Positions 46,095 through 54,720 are shown, counted from the first letter of the stretch. The stretch is 64,000 nucleotides of DNA from Chroococcopsis sp964623815 (GCA_964623815.1 CAZUVR010000012.1:21953-85952); one strand, 5' to 3'. Notes: generated by a model not told the origin, from the sequence alone. Numbers and translations: made by a program.

Positions 46095-47414
46095 CTACTG
46101 TTTGATCATTCCCTCATAACGTTGAGAGATAACGTAAGTTTGAATCTGTTTTGCCGTATCGATCGCCACACCCACTAAAATCAGCAGAGAAGTAGCGCCG
46201 AGGCCCCGGAAGGTAGTAACACCAGTAGCGCTCTCTACCAGAGTGGGCAAAGTCGCCACTAAGCTTAAGAAAACAGCACCGATCAAGGTTAAACGATTGA
46301 GAACTCCTTCCAGATAATTACTCGTAGCCGTACCGGGACGTATACCAGGAATACTCGCCCCCATCTTTTTCAGATTCTGGGACATATCCTTGGGATTGAC
46401 AATCAAGGAGGCGTAGAAATAACTGAAAAAGAGGATCATCGCCGAATAGAACAACACATAACCCCAACTACCGGGAGTTAAAGCGTTAGCGAATTGGATT
46501 AGGGCGTTACCAATCGGATTATCGCCCGGGATAGCGCGGGCGATTTGATAAGGAAGGATCAAAACCGCCGAGGCGAAAATGATCGGCATTACACCGCCCT
46601 GATTGAGTCTCAAGGGCAGGTAATTGGTTCTCTCCCGATAAACGCGACGGCCGACTTGGCGACGGGCAGAGATAATGGGAATCCGGCGCGTACCTTCTTG
46701 TACGAAGACGATACCGACGATCATGATCAGAAAGACGACGAGAAGAAGCACTACTTGAGCGATCGTCTGTCTACCTCCCTGTTGGGCGAAAGTGATCGTA
46801 TCCCCTAAAGTCTTGGGTAAAACCGCGACGATGTTGACGAAGATCAACAAAGAAGCTCCGTTACCGATACCCCGCTCGGTGATCAATTCCGAAATCCACA
46901 TAACAAACATCGAGCCTGCCGTCAGGGCGAGGACGGTGCAGAAAATCGGGAAGAACTGATAAGGTAAAACCCCGTTACCAACGAGTAACCCAAGGGTAAT
47001 TACCAAGCTCTGTAAAATCGCCCAACCGAAGGAGATATAACGGGTTAACTGGGCGATTTTTCTCCTGCCCGCTTCACCTTCATTTTTTTGTAAGTCTTCT
47101 AAACTTGGTAAAGCGGCGGTGAGTAATTGAATGATAATTGACGCATTAATATAGGGAAGAATACCTAAGGCAAAAATCCCCAAAGTAGAAAGACCACCAC
47201 CACTGAATACATCCAAAATACCTAAAGCGGCGTTACTTTGAATAATTTCTGCTAATCTGGTGCGATCTAAACCGGGGATAGGAATGTGTATCCCGAAGCG
47301 CACCAAAATTAAAAGTCCAATAGTAATAAGCAGCCGACCCCTGAGGCCAGCCGCTTGAGCCATTTGTATAAATGTTTCCTGTGCCGTGGGAGCTTTATCT
47401 CGACTAACGACCAT
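46095..47414 (-). CDS. secY: Preprotein translocase subunit SecY
   Basis: SecY forms the protein-conducting channel of the plasma and thylakoid membranes. The 439 residues have ten hydrophobic segments, the HIPIPGLD and FSGGGLSTLGIFALGILPYINASIIIQLL segments (joined motifs), NEGEAGRRKIAQLTRY, ERGIGNGASLLIF and PGIRPGTATSNYLEGVLNRLT. It is complete. The start ATG follows AGGGGATAACA. A 171-bp spacer with a dispersed repeat separates it from rplO. Confidence 0.97.
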   Translation of the reverse strand: MVVSRDKAPTAQETFIQMAQAAGLRGRLLITIGLLILVRFGIHIPIPGLDRTRLAEIIQSNAALGILDVFSGGGLSTLGIFALGILPYINASIIIQLLTAALPSLEDLQKNEGEAGRRKIAQLTRYISFGWAILQSLVITLGLLVGNGVLPYQFFPIFCTVLALTAGSMFVMWISELITERGIGNGASLLIFVNIVAVLPKTLGDTITFAQQGGRQTIAQVVLLLVVFLIMIVGIVFVQEGTRRIPIISARRQVGRRVYRERTNYLPLRLNQGGVMPIIFASAVLILPYQIARAIPGDNPIGNALIQFANALTPGSWGYVLFYSAMILFFSYFYASLIVNPKDMSQNLKKMGASIPGIRPGTATSNYLEGVLNRLTLIGAVFLSLVATLPTLVESATGVTTFRGLGATSLLILVGVAIDTAKQIQTYVISQRYEGMIKQ

Positions 47415-47457
47415 TGTTATCCCCTAAGAGTCAAGTTTTTTATTAAGTGGCTGCGCT

Positions 47458-47483
47458 GCCGGAGGCAGGCGGTAAGGCTACCG
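47458..47483 (-). repeat. Dispersed GC-rich repeat upstream of secY
   Basis: The + strand core GCCGGAGGCAGGCGG followed by TAAGGCTACCG resembles the kdpA-leader copy at 24117-24131 (15 positions, one difference, and a following GGCTA). It sits in the rplO-secY spacer. It is not conserved ribosomal-operon sequence that I know, so it is probably a small dispersed repeat. Confidence 0.5.
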
Positions 47484-47585
47484 AGGTGGAAACTATGCAG
47501 CTTTTTTTTAATATTTCCCCTATCCTATATATGTTAACCGACAATATGCCGGTTCTACTGAGTCAGGATTAGGAGATGTCTAGGG

Positions 47586-48035
47586 TTAAGATTCCAGGGT
47601 TTCTGTCTTACCACCAGCGGCAGTAATTTTCTCGATCGCGCTCTTGGTAAAAGCGGCCGCCTGTACGGTGAGGGGCACAGTAATCTCACCATCACCGAGA
47701 ACCTTAAGAGGCCCGTTGGTAGAATTGATAATCTTGTTTTCCAAGAGACTATCGAGGGTAACGACAGTTTGAGCGGGTAAACCAGCCAACTGTTTGACAT
47801 TGACGATCGTATAGGATTTGGGATTAACCAAGGGGAAATGTTTCAACTTCGGTAGGCGGCGGTATAGAGGCATCTGACCACCTTCAAAACCAGGTCTGGT
47901 ACCGGTACCAGAACGGGATTTCTGACCACGCATACCGAGGCCGCAGGAAGCCCCCTGACCTGCGGAGATACCGCGTCCGACGCGGCGACGGCGTTTAGTG
48001 GCCCCAGGTTGGGGGGAGAGTTCGTGTAAATTCAT
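47586..48035 (-). CDS. rplO: 50S ribosomal protein L15
   Basis: L15 of 149 residues, starting MNLHELSPQPGATKRRRRVGRG and containing GQGASCGLGMRGQKSRSG and RLPKLKHFP. The frame runs on upstream to 48143, but the family N-terminus and the rpsE stop at 48049 place the start at 48035, 13 bp after rpsE. Confidence 0.96.
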   Translation of the reverse strand: MNLHELSPQPGATKRRRRVGRGISAGQGASCGLGMRGQKSRSGTGTRPGFEGGQMPLYRRLPKLKHFPLVNPKSYTIVNVKQLAGLPAQTVVTLDSLLENKIINSTNGPLKVLGDGEITVPLTVQAAAFTKSAIEKITAAGGKTETLES

Positions 48036-48048
48036 ATTGAGTACCAGA

Positions 48049-48570
48049 TTATGTATAGAGATGTTCGAGGGGGACACCGCGATCTTTAGCCACCTCAGAG
48101 AAACTGCGGAGAGTTTCGAGAGCATCGACAGCAGCGCGGGCATTATTGAGAGGATTATTAGACCCCAACTGTTTAGCTAGAATATTCTTCACTCCAGCCA
48201 ACTCCAATACAGTACGCACCGCGCCACCAGCGATAACACCGGTACCGGCGGCGGCTGGTTTTAAAATTACCTTGGCCCCACCGGATGTACCCCGGGCGAC
48301 GTGGGTGATCGAATTAGCTTTAGTGATCCCGATCTCAATTAACTGTTTCTTACCATCGGCTACCCCCTTACGGACGGCTCCGATAACGTCACCGGCTTTA
48401 CCCACGCCCACGCCCACCTGGCCGCTTTCGTTGCCGACGACGACGATCGCTCTGAAGCTGAGTTTCTTACCGCCTTTGACTACCTTAGATACGCGGCGGA
48501 TTTGGATAACGCGTTCCTGCCAGGCGGTTTCCTTCTCTTTCGCTCGCTCTTTCTTCTGACGTTTTGCCAT
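48049..48570 (-). CDS. rpsE: 30S ribosomal protein S5
   Basis: S5 of 173 residues: a basic N-terminus MAKRQKKERAKEKETAWQE, the double-stranded RNA-binding part VVKGGKKLSFRAIVVVG, and VIAGGAVRTVLELAGV. The ATG at 48570 follows TAGGTG; an in-frame GTG three codons upstream is less likely. S5 proofreading-related residues are not assessed. Confidence 0.96.
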   Translation of the reverse strand: MAKRQKKERAKEKETAWQERVIQIRRVSKVVKGGKKLSFRAIVVVGNESGQVGVGVGKAGDVIGAVRKGVADGKKQLIEIGITKANSITHVARGTSGGAKVILKPAAAGTGVIAGGAVRTVLELAGVKNILAKQLGSNNPLNNARAAVDALETLRSFSEVAKDRGVPLEHLYT

Positions 48571-48592
48571 TTGTTTCACCTATCTAGATTTA

Positions 48593-48955
48593 TTAGAAAT
48601 TCAAACCGGCTTCGCGGGCTGCGTCGGCCAGAGCCTTCACCCTACCGTGATAGAGATTACCACCGCGATCAAACACCACTTGTTCGATACCCCGCTCTTT
48701 GGCACGTTTGGCTACCAGAGTACCGACGGCGGCGGAGGCCTCACAGTTGGCACCCGTACCCAACTTTTCACGCAACTCGGCATCTAAAGTCGAAGCGGCT
48801 GCTAGGGTATGTCCGGCCACATCGTCGATCACTTGAGCGTAAATGTGACTGTTGGAACGGAATACCGCGAGGCGCGGTCTTTCGGGTGTGCCGGTGACGG
48901 TCTTGCGTACCCGGCGGTGACGGCGTTGTACTAATTCTTTGCGAGTCTGTTTCAT
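48593..48955 (-). CDS. rplR: 50S ribosomal protein L18
   Basis: L18 of 120 residues, a 5S rRNA-binding protein, with RRHRRVRKTVTGTPERPRLAVFRSN, HIYAQVIDD and the closing VVFDRGGNLYHGRVKALADAAREAGLNF (joined motifs). It lies 2 bp after rplF. Confidence 0.97.
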   Translation of the reverse strand: MKQTRKELVQRRHRRVRKTVTGTPERPRLAVFRSNSHIYAQVIDDVAGHTLAAASTLDAELREKLGTGANCEASAAVGTLVAKRAKERGIEQVVFDRGGNLYHGRVKALADAAREAGLNF

Positions 48956-48957
48956 AA

Positions 48958-49518
48958 TTATTTCTTACCTCCTTTGCCACCTTTACCACTCTTACCGGCT
49001 TTTCTGCGGACGGCTTCACCGAGGTAGCGTATCCCTTTCCCTTTATAGGGTTCGGGGGGTCTAACGGCGCGTACCTTGGCGGCGGTGTTGCCGATTTCCT
49101 CTTTGTCAATGCCGGAGATGATTACAGATGTGTTATTCTCTACGGCTACCTGCACACCGGCGGGCATGGGCATTTCTACCGGTTTACTATAGCCGACGTT
49201 GAGAATTAATTTCGTCCCCTGTGCTTGGGCGCGATAACCCACACCCTGAATATCGAGACGTTTAGTGAAGCCAGTAGATACTCCCTCTACCATATTGGCG
49301 ACGAGGGTTCTAGAGAGTCCGTGACGTTCCCGGGCAGTGCGCGAGTCGTCGGCGCGGTTGACGCGGATTTGTGCGTCACCTTCTTTTTCTACGGAGACAA
49401 GGGTAGGTAGGGTTCTCTTGAGAGTTCCTTTCGGGCCCTTAACGGTGACTTCCGAGCCGTTAATGTCTACCGTTACCCCCTTCGGGATCGTGATCAGTCG
49501 TTTTCCTATTCGAGACAT
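48958..49518 (-). CDS. rplF: 50S ribosomal protein L6
   Basis: L6 of 186 residues with SRIGKRLITIPKGVTVDI, HGLSRTLVANMVEGVS and PEPYKGKGIRYLGEAVRRKAG. It ends in a Gly/Lys repeat tail (KSGKGGKGGKK), slightly longer than in E. coli. It lies 26 bp after rpsH. Confidence 0.97.
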   Translation of the reverse strand: MSRIGKRLITIPKGVTVDINGSEVTVKGPKGTLKRTLPTLVSVEKEGDAQIRVNRADDSRTARERHGLSRTLVANMVEGVSTGFTKRLDIQGVGYRAQAQGTKLILNVGYSKPVEMPMPAGVQVAVENNTSVIISGIDKEEIGNTAAKVRAVRPPEPYKGKGIRYLGEAVRRKAGKSGKGGKGGKK

Positions 49519-49544
49519 ACACTTGTATTGGGTGATAAGGGTGA

Positions 49545-49946
49545 TTACCAGATGTAGCAGAGAATCTCTCCGCCTACGCCCTGTTTGCGAGCCTCCCGAT
49601 CGGTCATGATACCTTTGGAGGTGGAGACGATCGCTATACCGATGCCTCCGAGTACCCGGGGCAGGTCTTTTTTAGTGGAATAGACTCTTAAACCGGGTTT
49701 GCTCACTCTTTGCAGGGTGGTGATCAGGGGTTGACGGTTCTTCCCTTTATATTTGAGGGAGATTTCGAGGTTTTTCTTGATGCCCTCACCCGTCTCCTGA
49801 AAGTCTTCGATGAAGCCTTCGTCTTTGAGTACCTGGGCGATGCTCTTGGTGATGCGGGTGGTGGGCACTAGGGTTGTGGGATGCCTTACCGAGCAAGCAT
49901 TACGGATGCGAGTCAGCATATCCGAGATCGTATCGTTTGATGCCAT
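49545..49946 (-). CDS. rpsH: 30S ribosomal protein S8
   Basis: S8 of 133 residues with DTISDMLTRIRNAC, LKYKGKNRQPLITTLQRVSKPGLRVY (joined motifs) and ISTSKGIMTDREARKQGVGGEILCYIW-type ending. In E. coli S8 represses the spc operon by binding its mRNA; here a repeat hairpin lies upstream, between rplE and rpsH. Confidence 0.97.
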   Translation of the reverse strand: MASNDTISDMLTRIRNACSVRHPTTLVPTTRITKSIAQVLKDEGFIEDFQETGEGIKKNLEISLKYKGKNRQPLITTLQRVSKPGLRVYSTKKDLPRVLGGIGIAIVSTSKGIMTDREARKQGVGGEILCYIW

Positions 49947-49980
49947 GTATTACCTGTGTTTACTAAGGAATAAAGGTTTG

Positions 49981-50052
49981 AGGGAGTAGTGAGTAGTGAG
50001 TGGGGAGTAGTGACTAGAGAATCGACTGCCGACTCCCGACTCCCGATTCCCG
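49981..50052. repeat. Heptamer-repeat hairpin element C
   Basis: GGGAGTA/GTGAGTA-type units at the left are followed by GACTCCC units at the right, giving self-complementary halves. It fills the 110-bp spacer between rplE and rpsH in the ribosomal cluster and would put a long stem in the polycistronic mRNA. Confidence 0.75.
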
Positions 50053-50056
50053 CTCG

Positions 50057-50596
50057 TTAACGGAAGGGCATCCCCATTTCTTTGAGCAGGGCGCGTCCTT
50101 CTTCGTCGTTACGGGCTGTGGTTATGATACTTACATCCATCCCGCGTATTTGATCTATCTTGTCGTATTCGATTTCGGGGAAGATTAATTGTTCGCGGAT
50201 TCCGATGCTGTAGTTGCCTCTCCCGTCGAAACTGTTCGGGCTAACTCCACGAAAGTCCCGAATTCTTGGCAGGGCTAGGTTAATCAGACGATCTAAAAAG
50301 GCGTACATTCTTTCTTGCCTGAGCGTTACCATCACGCCTACGGGCATCCCTTTCCGGATTTTGAAACCAGCGATCGCTTGTTTGGCTCTGGTGACTACGG
50401 GTTTCTGTCCGGTGATGATGGAAAGTTCATCGACACTGGATTTGAGGGCGTTGGCGTTTTGAGCCGCTTCTCCTAATCCTCGGTTCACCGTCACCTTAAT
50501 CACTTTCGGGACTTCGTGAATGTTGCTGAAACCGAACTGTTCTTTTAATTTGGGGACGATCGTATCTTGATACAGTAATTTTAATTTCTGGGTCAT
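50057..50596 (-). CDS. rplE: 50S ribosomal protein L5
   Basis: L5 of 179 residues, which binds 5S rRNA, with NIHEVPKVIKVTVNRGLGEA, TGQKPVVTRAKQAIAGFKIR and FDGRGNYSIGIREQLIFPEI. It is complete, 33 bp after rplX. Confidence 0.97.
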   Translation of the reverse strand: MTQKLKLLYQDTIVPKLKEQFGFSNIHEVPKVIKVTVNRGLGEAAQNANALKSSVDELSIITGQKPVVTRAKQAIAGFKIRKGMPVGVMVTLRQERMYAFLDRLINLALPRIRDFRGVSPNSFDGRGNYSIGIREQLIFPEIEYDKIDQIRGMDVSIITTARNDEEGRALLKEMGMPFR

Positions 50597-50629
50597 GGTG
50601 TGTCCTGGGCTTGGTCAGGTAGATAGGAG

Positions 50630-50998
50630 TTATTTTTTCTTGGTATCGACGTTATCGATGATCTCGCCGGTTTTCTTGAGTACCCTCACTTTCTTGCCTT
50701 CTGAAGTGAAGGTATATCCAACTCGGCTGGCGACGTTCTCTTTAGTCGAGTAGAGCATGACGTTAGAGCTGTGGATGGGAGCTTCATAGGTGGTGATCTG
50801 ACCCGATTCGCCCTCCTGTTGGGGCTTGACGTGTTTGGTGCGGATGTTGACACCCTTGACCACCACTTGACTCTCTTGGGGAATGGCGCGGATGACCTCG
50901 CCTACCTTCCCTTTATCCTTACCAGAGATCACCTGTACGGTGTCGCCTTTCTTAACGTGCATTTTATAGCGTTTGGGTTCGCTGCTTTTCTTGGTCAT
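50630..50998 (-). CDS. rplX: 50S ribosomal protein L24
   Basis: L24 of 122 residues, a KOW-domain protein (VKKGDTVQVISGKDKGKVGEV), then VVKGVNIRTKHVKPQ and the closing KKVRVLKKTGEIID. It lies 3 bp after rplN. Confidence 0.97.
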   Translation of the reverse strand: MTKKSSEPKRYKMHVKKGDTVQVISGKDKGKVGEVIRAIPQESQVVVKGVNIRTKHVKPQQEGESGQITTYEAPIHSSNVMLYSTKENVASRVGYTFTSEGKKVRVLKKTGEIIDNVDTKKK

Positions 50999-51001
50999 GG
51001 T

Positions 51002-51370
51002 TTATAGCACCTCCGGGGCGAGAGATACGATTTTGGTATAGTTTTTATCCCTTAATTCCCGCGCTACGGGCCCGAATACGCGGGTGCCCTTGGGGTTGCC
51101 GTCGTTGTTGATGATCACGGCGGCGTTATCGTCGAATCGGATGCTCATCCCACTATCCCGGCGAACCGGCTGTTTAGTACGGACGATCACCGCTTTGACG
51201 ATGTCGGATTTCTTTACGGGCATATTGGGTATAGCGTCTTTGACGACGGCGATTATTTCATCGCCGATGCCGCCATAGGTACAGTTTCCCGTACCTAACA
51301 CGCGCAGGCACATCAGTCTTCGCGCCCCGCTGTTGTCGGCTACGTTGAGCATTGTTTGCTGTTGGATCAC
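51002..51370 (-). CDS. rplN: 50S ribosomal protein L14
   Basis: L14 of 122 residues. The family N-terminus MIQQQTMLNVADNSGARR starts at a GTG (51370) with GAGG nine bases upstream; the frame runs upstream to 51397 but adds residues foreign to L14. GGIGDEIIAVVKDA and RVFGPVARELRD are present. The upstream spacer holds repeat element D and a 16-bp sequence shared with the rplP leader. Confidence 0.95.
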   Translation of the reverse strand: MIQQQTMLNVADNSGARRLMCLRVLGTGNCTYGGIGDEIIAVVKDAIPNMPVKKSDIVKAVIVRTKQPVRRDSGMSIRFDDNAAVIINNDGNPKGTRVFGPVARELRDKNYTKIVSLAPEVL

Positions 51371-51414
51371 TGGTTTTTCCTCTTTCGTGTGTATCAAGGT
51401 TTTCGGTGTAGATC

Positions 51415-51491
51415 CGGGGTTGAGGTTGCGCCACTCGGTTGGGAGTTCGGGGTTAATTCCCCAAATCCTAATTCCGGTCTTCCTAATCCCC
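51415..51491. repeat. Heptamer-repeat hairpin element D (degenerate)
   Basis: Units CGGGGTT, GGGAGTT and GGGGTTA are followed by ATTCCCC, AATCCTA and AATCCCC. This is a more decayed copy of the hairpin repeat, between rpsQ and rplN. It is flanked on the rplN side by TCAAGGTTTTCGGTGT (51394-51409), identical to 52376-52391 next to element E. Confidence 0.6.
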
Positions 51492-51724
51492 TATAATATT
51501 TCCGCTACTTCCCAACGTTTGGTTTTGCTGAGGGGACGGGTTTCTCTAATCCGCACGCGATCGCCTTCTTTGGCGGTGTTGTCTTCGTCGTGGGCTTTGA
51601 ATTTACGGGTTTTGACGATGATCTTGCCGTATTTGGGATGGGGCGATCGATTCTCGACGGCGACGACTACAGTTTTCTGCATCTTGTCGGAAACTACTAC
51701 GCCGATTCTTTCTTTGACTGCCAT
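51491..51724 (-). CDS. rpsQ: 30S ribosomal protein S17
   Basis: S17 of 77 residues, an OB-fold protein, with ERIGVVVSDKMQKTVVVAVE, HPKYGKIIVKTRKFKAHDE and the closing RIRETRPLSKTKRWEVAEI. It begins one base after the rpmC stop. Confidence 0.97.
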   Translation of the reverse strand: MAVKERIGVVVSDKMQKTVVVAVENRSPHPKYGKIIVKTRKFKAHDEDNTAKEGDRVRIRETRPLSKTKRWEVAEIL

Positions 51725-51940
51725 TTATACCTCTTTTGCTTTAGCGATTTGACGTTCGCGCTCGACGGTGAGCAGTTGGGCGATGCGGTGCCGGGTATGT
51801 TTGAACTCGTGGGTTTTTTCTAGTCGGCGGGTGGCTAATTCCATCCGTAACTGAAACAGTTTTTTCTTCGCCGCGATCACTTCGAGTTCGATTTCCTCGT
51901 CGGTTAATTTTCTTATCTCCGCTATCTTTGGTAATGCCAT
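51725..51940 (-). CDS. rpmC: 50S ribosomal protein L29
   Basis: L29 of 71 residues, a helical protein near the exit tunnel, with EIRKLTDEEIELEVIAAKKKLFQLRME (joined motifs) and HKTRHRIAQLLTVERER-like text (FKHTRHRIAQLLT). It begins one base after the rplP stop. Confidence 0.96.
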   Translation of the reverse strand: MALPKIAEIRKLTDEEIELEVIAAKKKLFQLRMELATRRLEKTHEFKHTRHRIAQLLTVERERQIAKAKEV

Positions 51941-52360
51941 TTAAACTAACTCCTCATTACGGGTGATGAACTTGGTTTTAATGGGTAACTTTTGAGCGGC
52001 GAGGCGCATCGCTTCCCGGGCTACGGGTTCTGCTACACCAGCGATTTCAAACATGATGAAACCGGGTTTGACCACCGCTACCCAGAACTCCGGCGAACCT
52101 TTACCAGAACCCATCCGGGTTTCTGCTGCTCTTTGGGTTACAGGTTTATCGGGGAAAACGCGAATCCAGATCTTACCACCCCTACGGATATAACGGGTCA
52201 TGGCGCGTCGGGCTGCTTCTATCTGTCGGCTGGTTATCCAACAGGGTTCCGTGGCTTGGAGGGCGAAATCACCGAAGTTGATGGTGTTGCCCGAGGTGGC
52301 TAACCCTCTCATCCTTCCCCGTTGTTGTTTACGGAATTTTGTACGTCTTGGACTTAACAT
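51941..52360 (-). CDS. rplP: 50S ribosomal protein L16
   Basis: L16 of 139 residues, opening MLSPRRTKFRKQQRGRMRG, with WITSRQIEAARRAMTRYIRRGG, PVTQRAAETRMGSGKGSPEFW and AAQKLPIKTKFI. A 110-bp spacer containing repeat element E separates it from rpsC. Confidence 0.97.
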   Translation of the reverse strand: MLSPRRTKFRKQQRGRMRGLATSGNTINFGDFALQATEPCWITSRQIEAARRAMTRYIRRGGKIWIRVFPDKPVTQRAAETRMGSGKGSPEFWVAVVKPGFIMFEIAGVAEPVAREAMRLAAQKLPIKTKFITRNEELV

Positions 52361-52390
52361 TGGTTTTCTTGGGTGTCAAGGTTTTCGGTG

Positions 52391-52468
52391 TGGGTTGGGA
52401 GTCGGGAGTCGGGAGTCGGGAGTCGTAAATATTTACCCTATTCCCTAGTGCCTACTGCCTACTCCCGC
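52391..52468. repeat. Heptamer-repeat hairpin element E
   Basis: Four tandem GGGAGTC units (with one TTGGGAG) are followed by ACTGCCT/ACTCCC units, between rpsC and rplP. The rplP-proximal flank TCAAGGTTTTCGGTGT is shared with element D. It is the clearest tandem heptamer copy inside the ribosomal cluster. Confidence 0.8.
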
Positions 52469-52470
52469 TC

Positions 52471-53196
52471 TTATTTTTCATCGGAACGATCTTCAAACTG
52501 TTGGCGGCGGCGCTGATTTCGGCGGGGTGTGGATGCGGGGGGGGCTACTATTTCCTCCTGTCCGGGGATGATCTCACCCCTGAAGATCCACACTTTTACC
52601 CCGAGAATTCCGTAGGTGGTGGAAGCGGTACGGTAGGAATAATCGATGTCGGCGCGGAGGGTATGCAGGGGAACCCGTCCTTCTCTGACCCACTCAGTAC
52701 GGGCGATCTCGGCTCCGTTTAATCTGCCGGAGATCTGGACTTTAATTCCCTTTACTTCGGCTCTCTGCGCTCTTTGGATCGCCTGTCTGACTACGCGCCG
52801 GAACGATACCCGTCGCTCTAATTGTCCGGCAATGTATTCGGCGATCAGGTTGGCATCGGCATCGGGGCGGGTGACTTCGATGACGTTGATCCGGATCTGA
52901 CGATTACCTCCCAGGGCCGCCTGTAATCCGGTTCTTAATTGTTCTATGCCACTGCCTCCCCTTCCTACTACCACGCCAGGACGGGCGGTATAGATGCTCA
53001 GGTCGATTTGGTCGGCTTTGCGATCGATCTTGATGTCGGAGATGGAGGCGTTATTGAGTTGTTTTTGTACGTAGGTACGGATTTTTAGGTCTTCCTGCAA
53101 CAGTTCGGGGTAACGTTTAGCGTCGGCGTACCAGGTGGATTTGTGATCCTTGATCACGCCGAGACGGAATCCTAATGGATGTATCTTCTGTCCCAT
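52471..53196 (-). CDS. rpsC: 30S ribosomal protein S3
   Basis: S3 of 241 residues with MGQKIHPLGFRLGVIKDHKS-type start (first 19 residues), the KH domain GVVVGRGGSGIEQLR, and RVSFRRVVRQAIQRAQ, GAEIARTEWVREGRVPLHTL and an Arg/Gln-rich tail. It lies 5 bp after rplV. Confidence 0.97.
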   Translation of the reverse strand: MGQKIHPLGFRLGVIKDHKSTWYADAKRYPELLQEDLKIRTYVQKQLNNASISDIKIDRKADQIDLSIYTARPGVVVGRGGSGIEQLRTGLQAALGGNRQIRINVIEVTRPDADANLIAEYIAGQLERRVSFRRVVRQAIQRAQRAEVKGIKVQISGRLNGAEIARTEWVREGRVPLHTLRADIDYSYRTASTTYGILGVKVWIFRGEIIPGQEEIVAPPASTPRRNQRRRQQFEDRSDEK

Positions 53197-53201
53197 GTTT
53201 T

Positions 53202-53561
53202 CTATTCCTCTAGTGCGGGGGCGACGGCTACGGTGATATGGCAGGTGGGTTTATGGATCTGATAGGCTCTACCCTGCGCTCGGGGGCGGAATCTTTTTAG
53301 TCTCGGGCCCGCGTCGGCGAAGGCTTGACTCACTACTAGGGTGCCGGGATCTAATCCTTCGTTATGTTCGGCGTTAGCCACTGCGCTACGCAGAACCTTA
53401 ATAATCGGTTCGCAGGCCCGATAGGGCATGAATTCGAGGATGATGAGGGCTTCTCTATAAGAACGCCCCCGGATCTGATCTAATACCCTTCTCACTTTTA
53501 ATGGTGACATTCGGATATATTTAGCGATCGCTTTAACTTCGTTACTGGTGTCTACTATCAT
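53202..53561 (-). CDS. rplV: 50S ribosomal protein L22
   Basis: L22 of 119 residues with AKYIRMSPLKVRRVLDQIRG, KVLRSAVANAEHNEGLD and the tunnel-lining loop PRLKRFRPRAQGRAYQI. It lies 15 bp after rpsS. Confidence 0.97.
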   Translation of the reverse strand: MIVDTSNEVKAIAKYIRMSPLKVRRVLDQIRGRSYREALIILEFMPYRACEPIIKVLRSAVANAEHNEGLDPGTLVVSQAFADAGPRLKRFRPRAQGRAYQIHKPTCHITVAVAPALEE

Positions 53562-53576
53562 CGGCTTATATTGGTT

Positions 53577-53858
53577 TTACTTTCTACCGGCTTTTTTGTC
53601 GCTCTTGGCGTGACCACGGAAGGTACGGGTAGGGGCGAATTCTCCCAGCTTGTGTCCCACCATCTGCTCTGATACGTAGATCGGTACGTGTTGTTTGCCG
53701 TTGTGGACGGCGATCGTGTGACCGACCATATCGGGGATGATGGTGGAGGCTCTAGACCAGGTTTTAATTACCTGTTTCTCGCCTTTGGCGTTTAGTTTGT
53801 CTATTTTTTCGATTAAGTGACCAGCGATGAACGGCCCTTTTTTCAGTGAACGACTCAT
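53577..53858 (-). CDS. rpsS: 30S ribosomal protein S19
   Basis: S19 of 93 residues with SRSLKKGPFIAGHLIEKI, TWSRASTIIPDMVGHTIAVHNGK (joined motifs), and GHKLGEFAPTRTFRGH. It lies 8 bp after rplB. Confidence 0.98.
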   Translation of the reverse strand: MSRSLKKGPFIAGHLIEKIDKLNAKGEKQVIKTWSRASTIIPDMVGHTIAVHNGKQHVPIYVSEQMVGHKLGEFAPTRTFRGHAKSDKKAGRK

Positions 53859-53866
53859 ATAATTCT

Positions 53867-54700
53867 CTAACCTTGATTACGACGACGGACGATGAGGGAA
53901 CTGCTACGCTTTTTCTTGTCGCGGGTTTTACGACCGAGGGCGGGTTTACCCCAAGGTGTAACCGGGCCACTACGTCCGATCGGGGCGCGTCCTTCCCCAC
54001 CTCCATGCGGGTGATCCACCGGGTTCATTACCGAACCGCGAACGTGGGGGCGTTTCCCGGCGTACCGGCTACGTCCGGCTTTCCCGAGTTTGATATTGCG
54101 GATTTCGGCGTTACCCACCTTGCCTATAGTGGCGTAGCACTCGCGTCTCACCATGCGGACTTCTTTTGAAGGTAGTCTCAGGGTGACGTAATCGCCTTCT
54201 TTGGCTACTACCTGGGCGAAACCACCGGCGGCTCTCACCATCTGCCCACCTTTACCGGGTACGAGTTCTATATTGTGTACTTCCGTACCGAGGGGGATGC
54301 GTCCGAGGGGTAGAGCGTTACCGATTTCAAAGGGCGCGTTTTCGCCCGCCGAGACGATCGCGCCTACTTCCAATCCAGCCGGGGCTAGGATGTAGCGTTT
54401 TTCCCCGTCTTGGTAGAAGAGGAGAGCGATGCGGGCGTTGCGGTTCGGATCGTATTCGATCGCCGCCACTTTCGCGGGGACGTTACGTTTGTCTCTGCGG
54501 AAATCTACGATCCGGTAGAGGCGTTTGTGTCCGCCGCCCCGGTGACGGCTGGTGACAACACCCCGGTTGTTACGACCTTGGGCGCTATGTTGGCGGCGCG
54601 TCAGGGACTTTTCCGGCTCGGTCTTGGTAACTTCTTTGAAGTCCGAGATCGTCGATTGTCTCGTCCCGGGTGTTAACGGTCTAAATGTACGGATACCCAT
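53867..54700 (-). CDS. rplB: 50S ribosomal protein L2
   Basis: L2 of 277 residues, needed for peptidyl transferase centre assembly, with GRNNRGVVTSRHRGGGHKR, YIRPEG-equivalent YILAPAGLEVG, and the conserved loop NPVDHPHGGGEGRAPIGR. Repeat element F sits in the 106-bp spacer upstream, toward rplW. Confidence 0.98.
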   Translation of the reverse strand: MGIRTFRPLTPGTRQSTISDFKEVTKTEPEKSLTRRQHSAQGRNNRGVVTSRHRGGGHKRLYRIVDFRRDKRNVPAKVAAIEYDPNRNARIALLFYQDGEKRYILAPAGLEVGAIVSAGENAPFEIGNALPLGRIPLGTEVHNIELVPGKGGQMVRAAGGFAQVVAKEGDYVTLRLPSKEVRMVRRECYATIGKVGNAEIRNIKLGKAGRSRYAGKRPHVRGSVMNPVDHPHGGGEGRAPIGRSGPVTPWGKPALGRKTRDKKKRSSSLIVRRRNQG

Positions 54701-54720
54701 AGTTTTTTAGTGTCTGTTTA

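Noticed and set aside
48146..48559. A 137-codon frame opposite rpsE
   Set aside because: Antisense to a clear S5 gene; no family features.
52391..52468. Possible CRISPR array from repeated units
   Set aside because: The repeats are 7 bp in direct tandem with no spacers; they form hairpin halves, not a CRISPR array.
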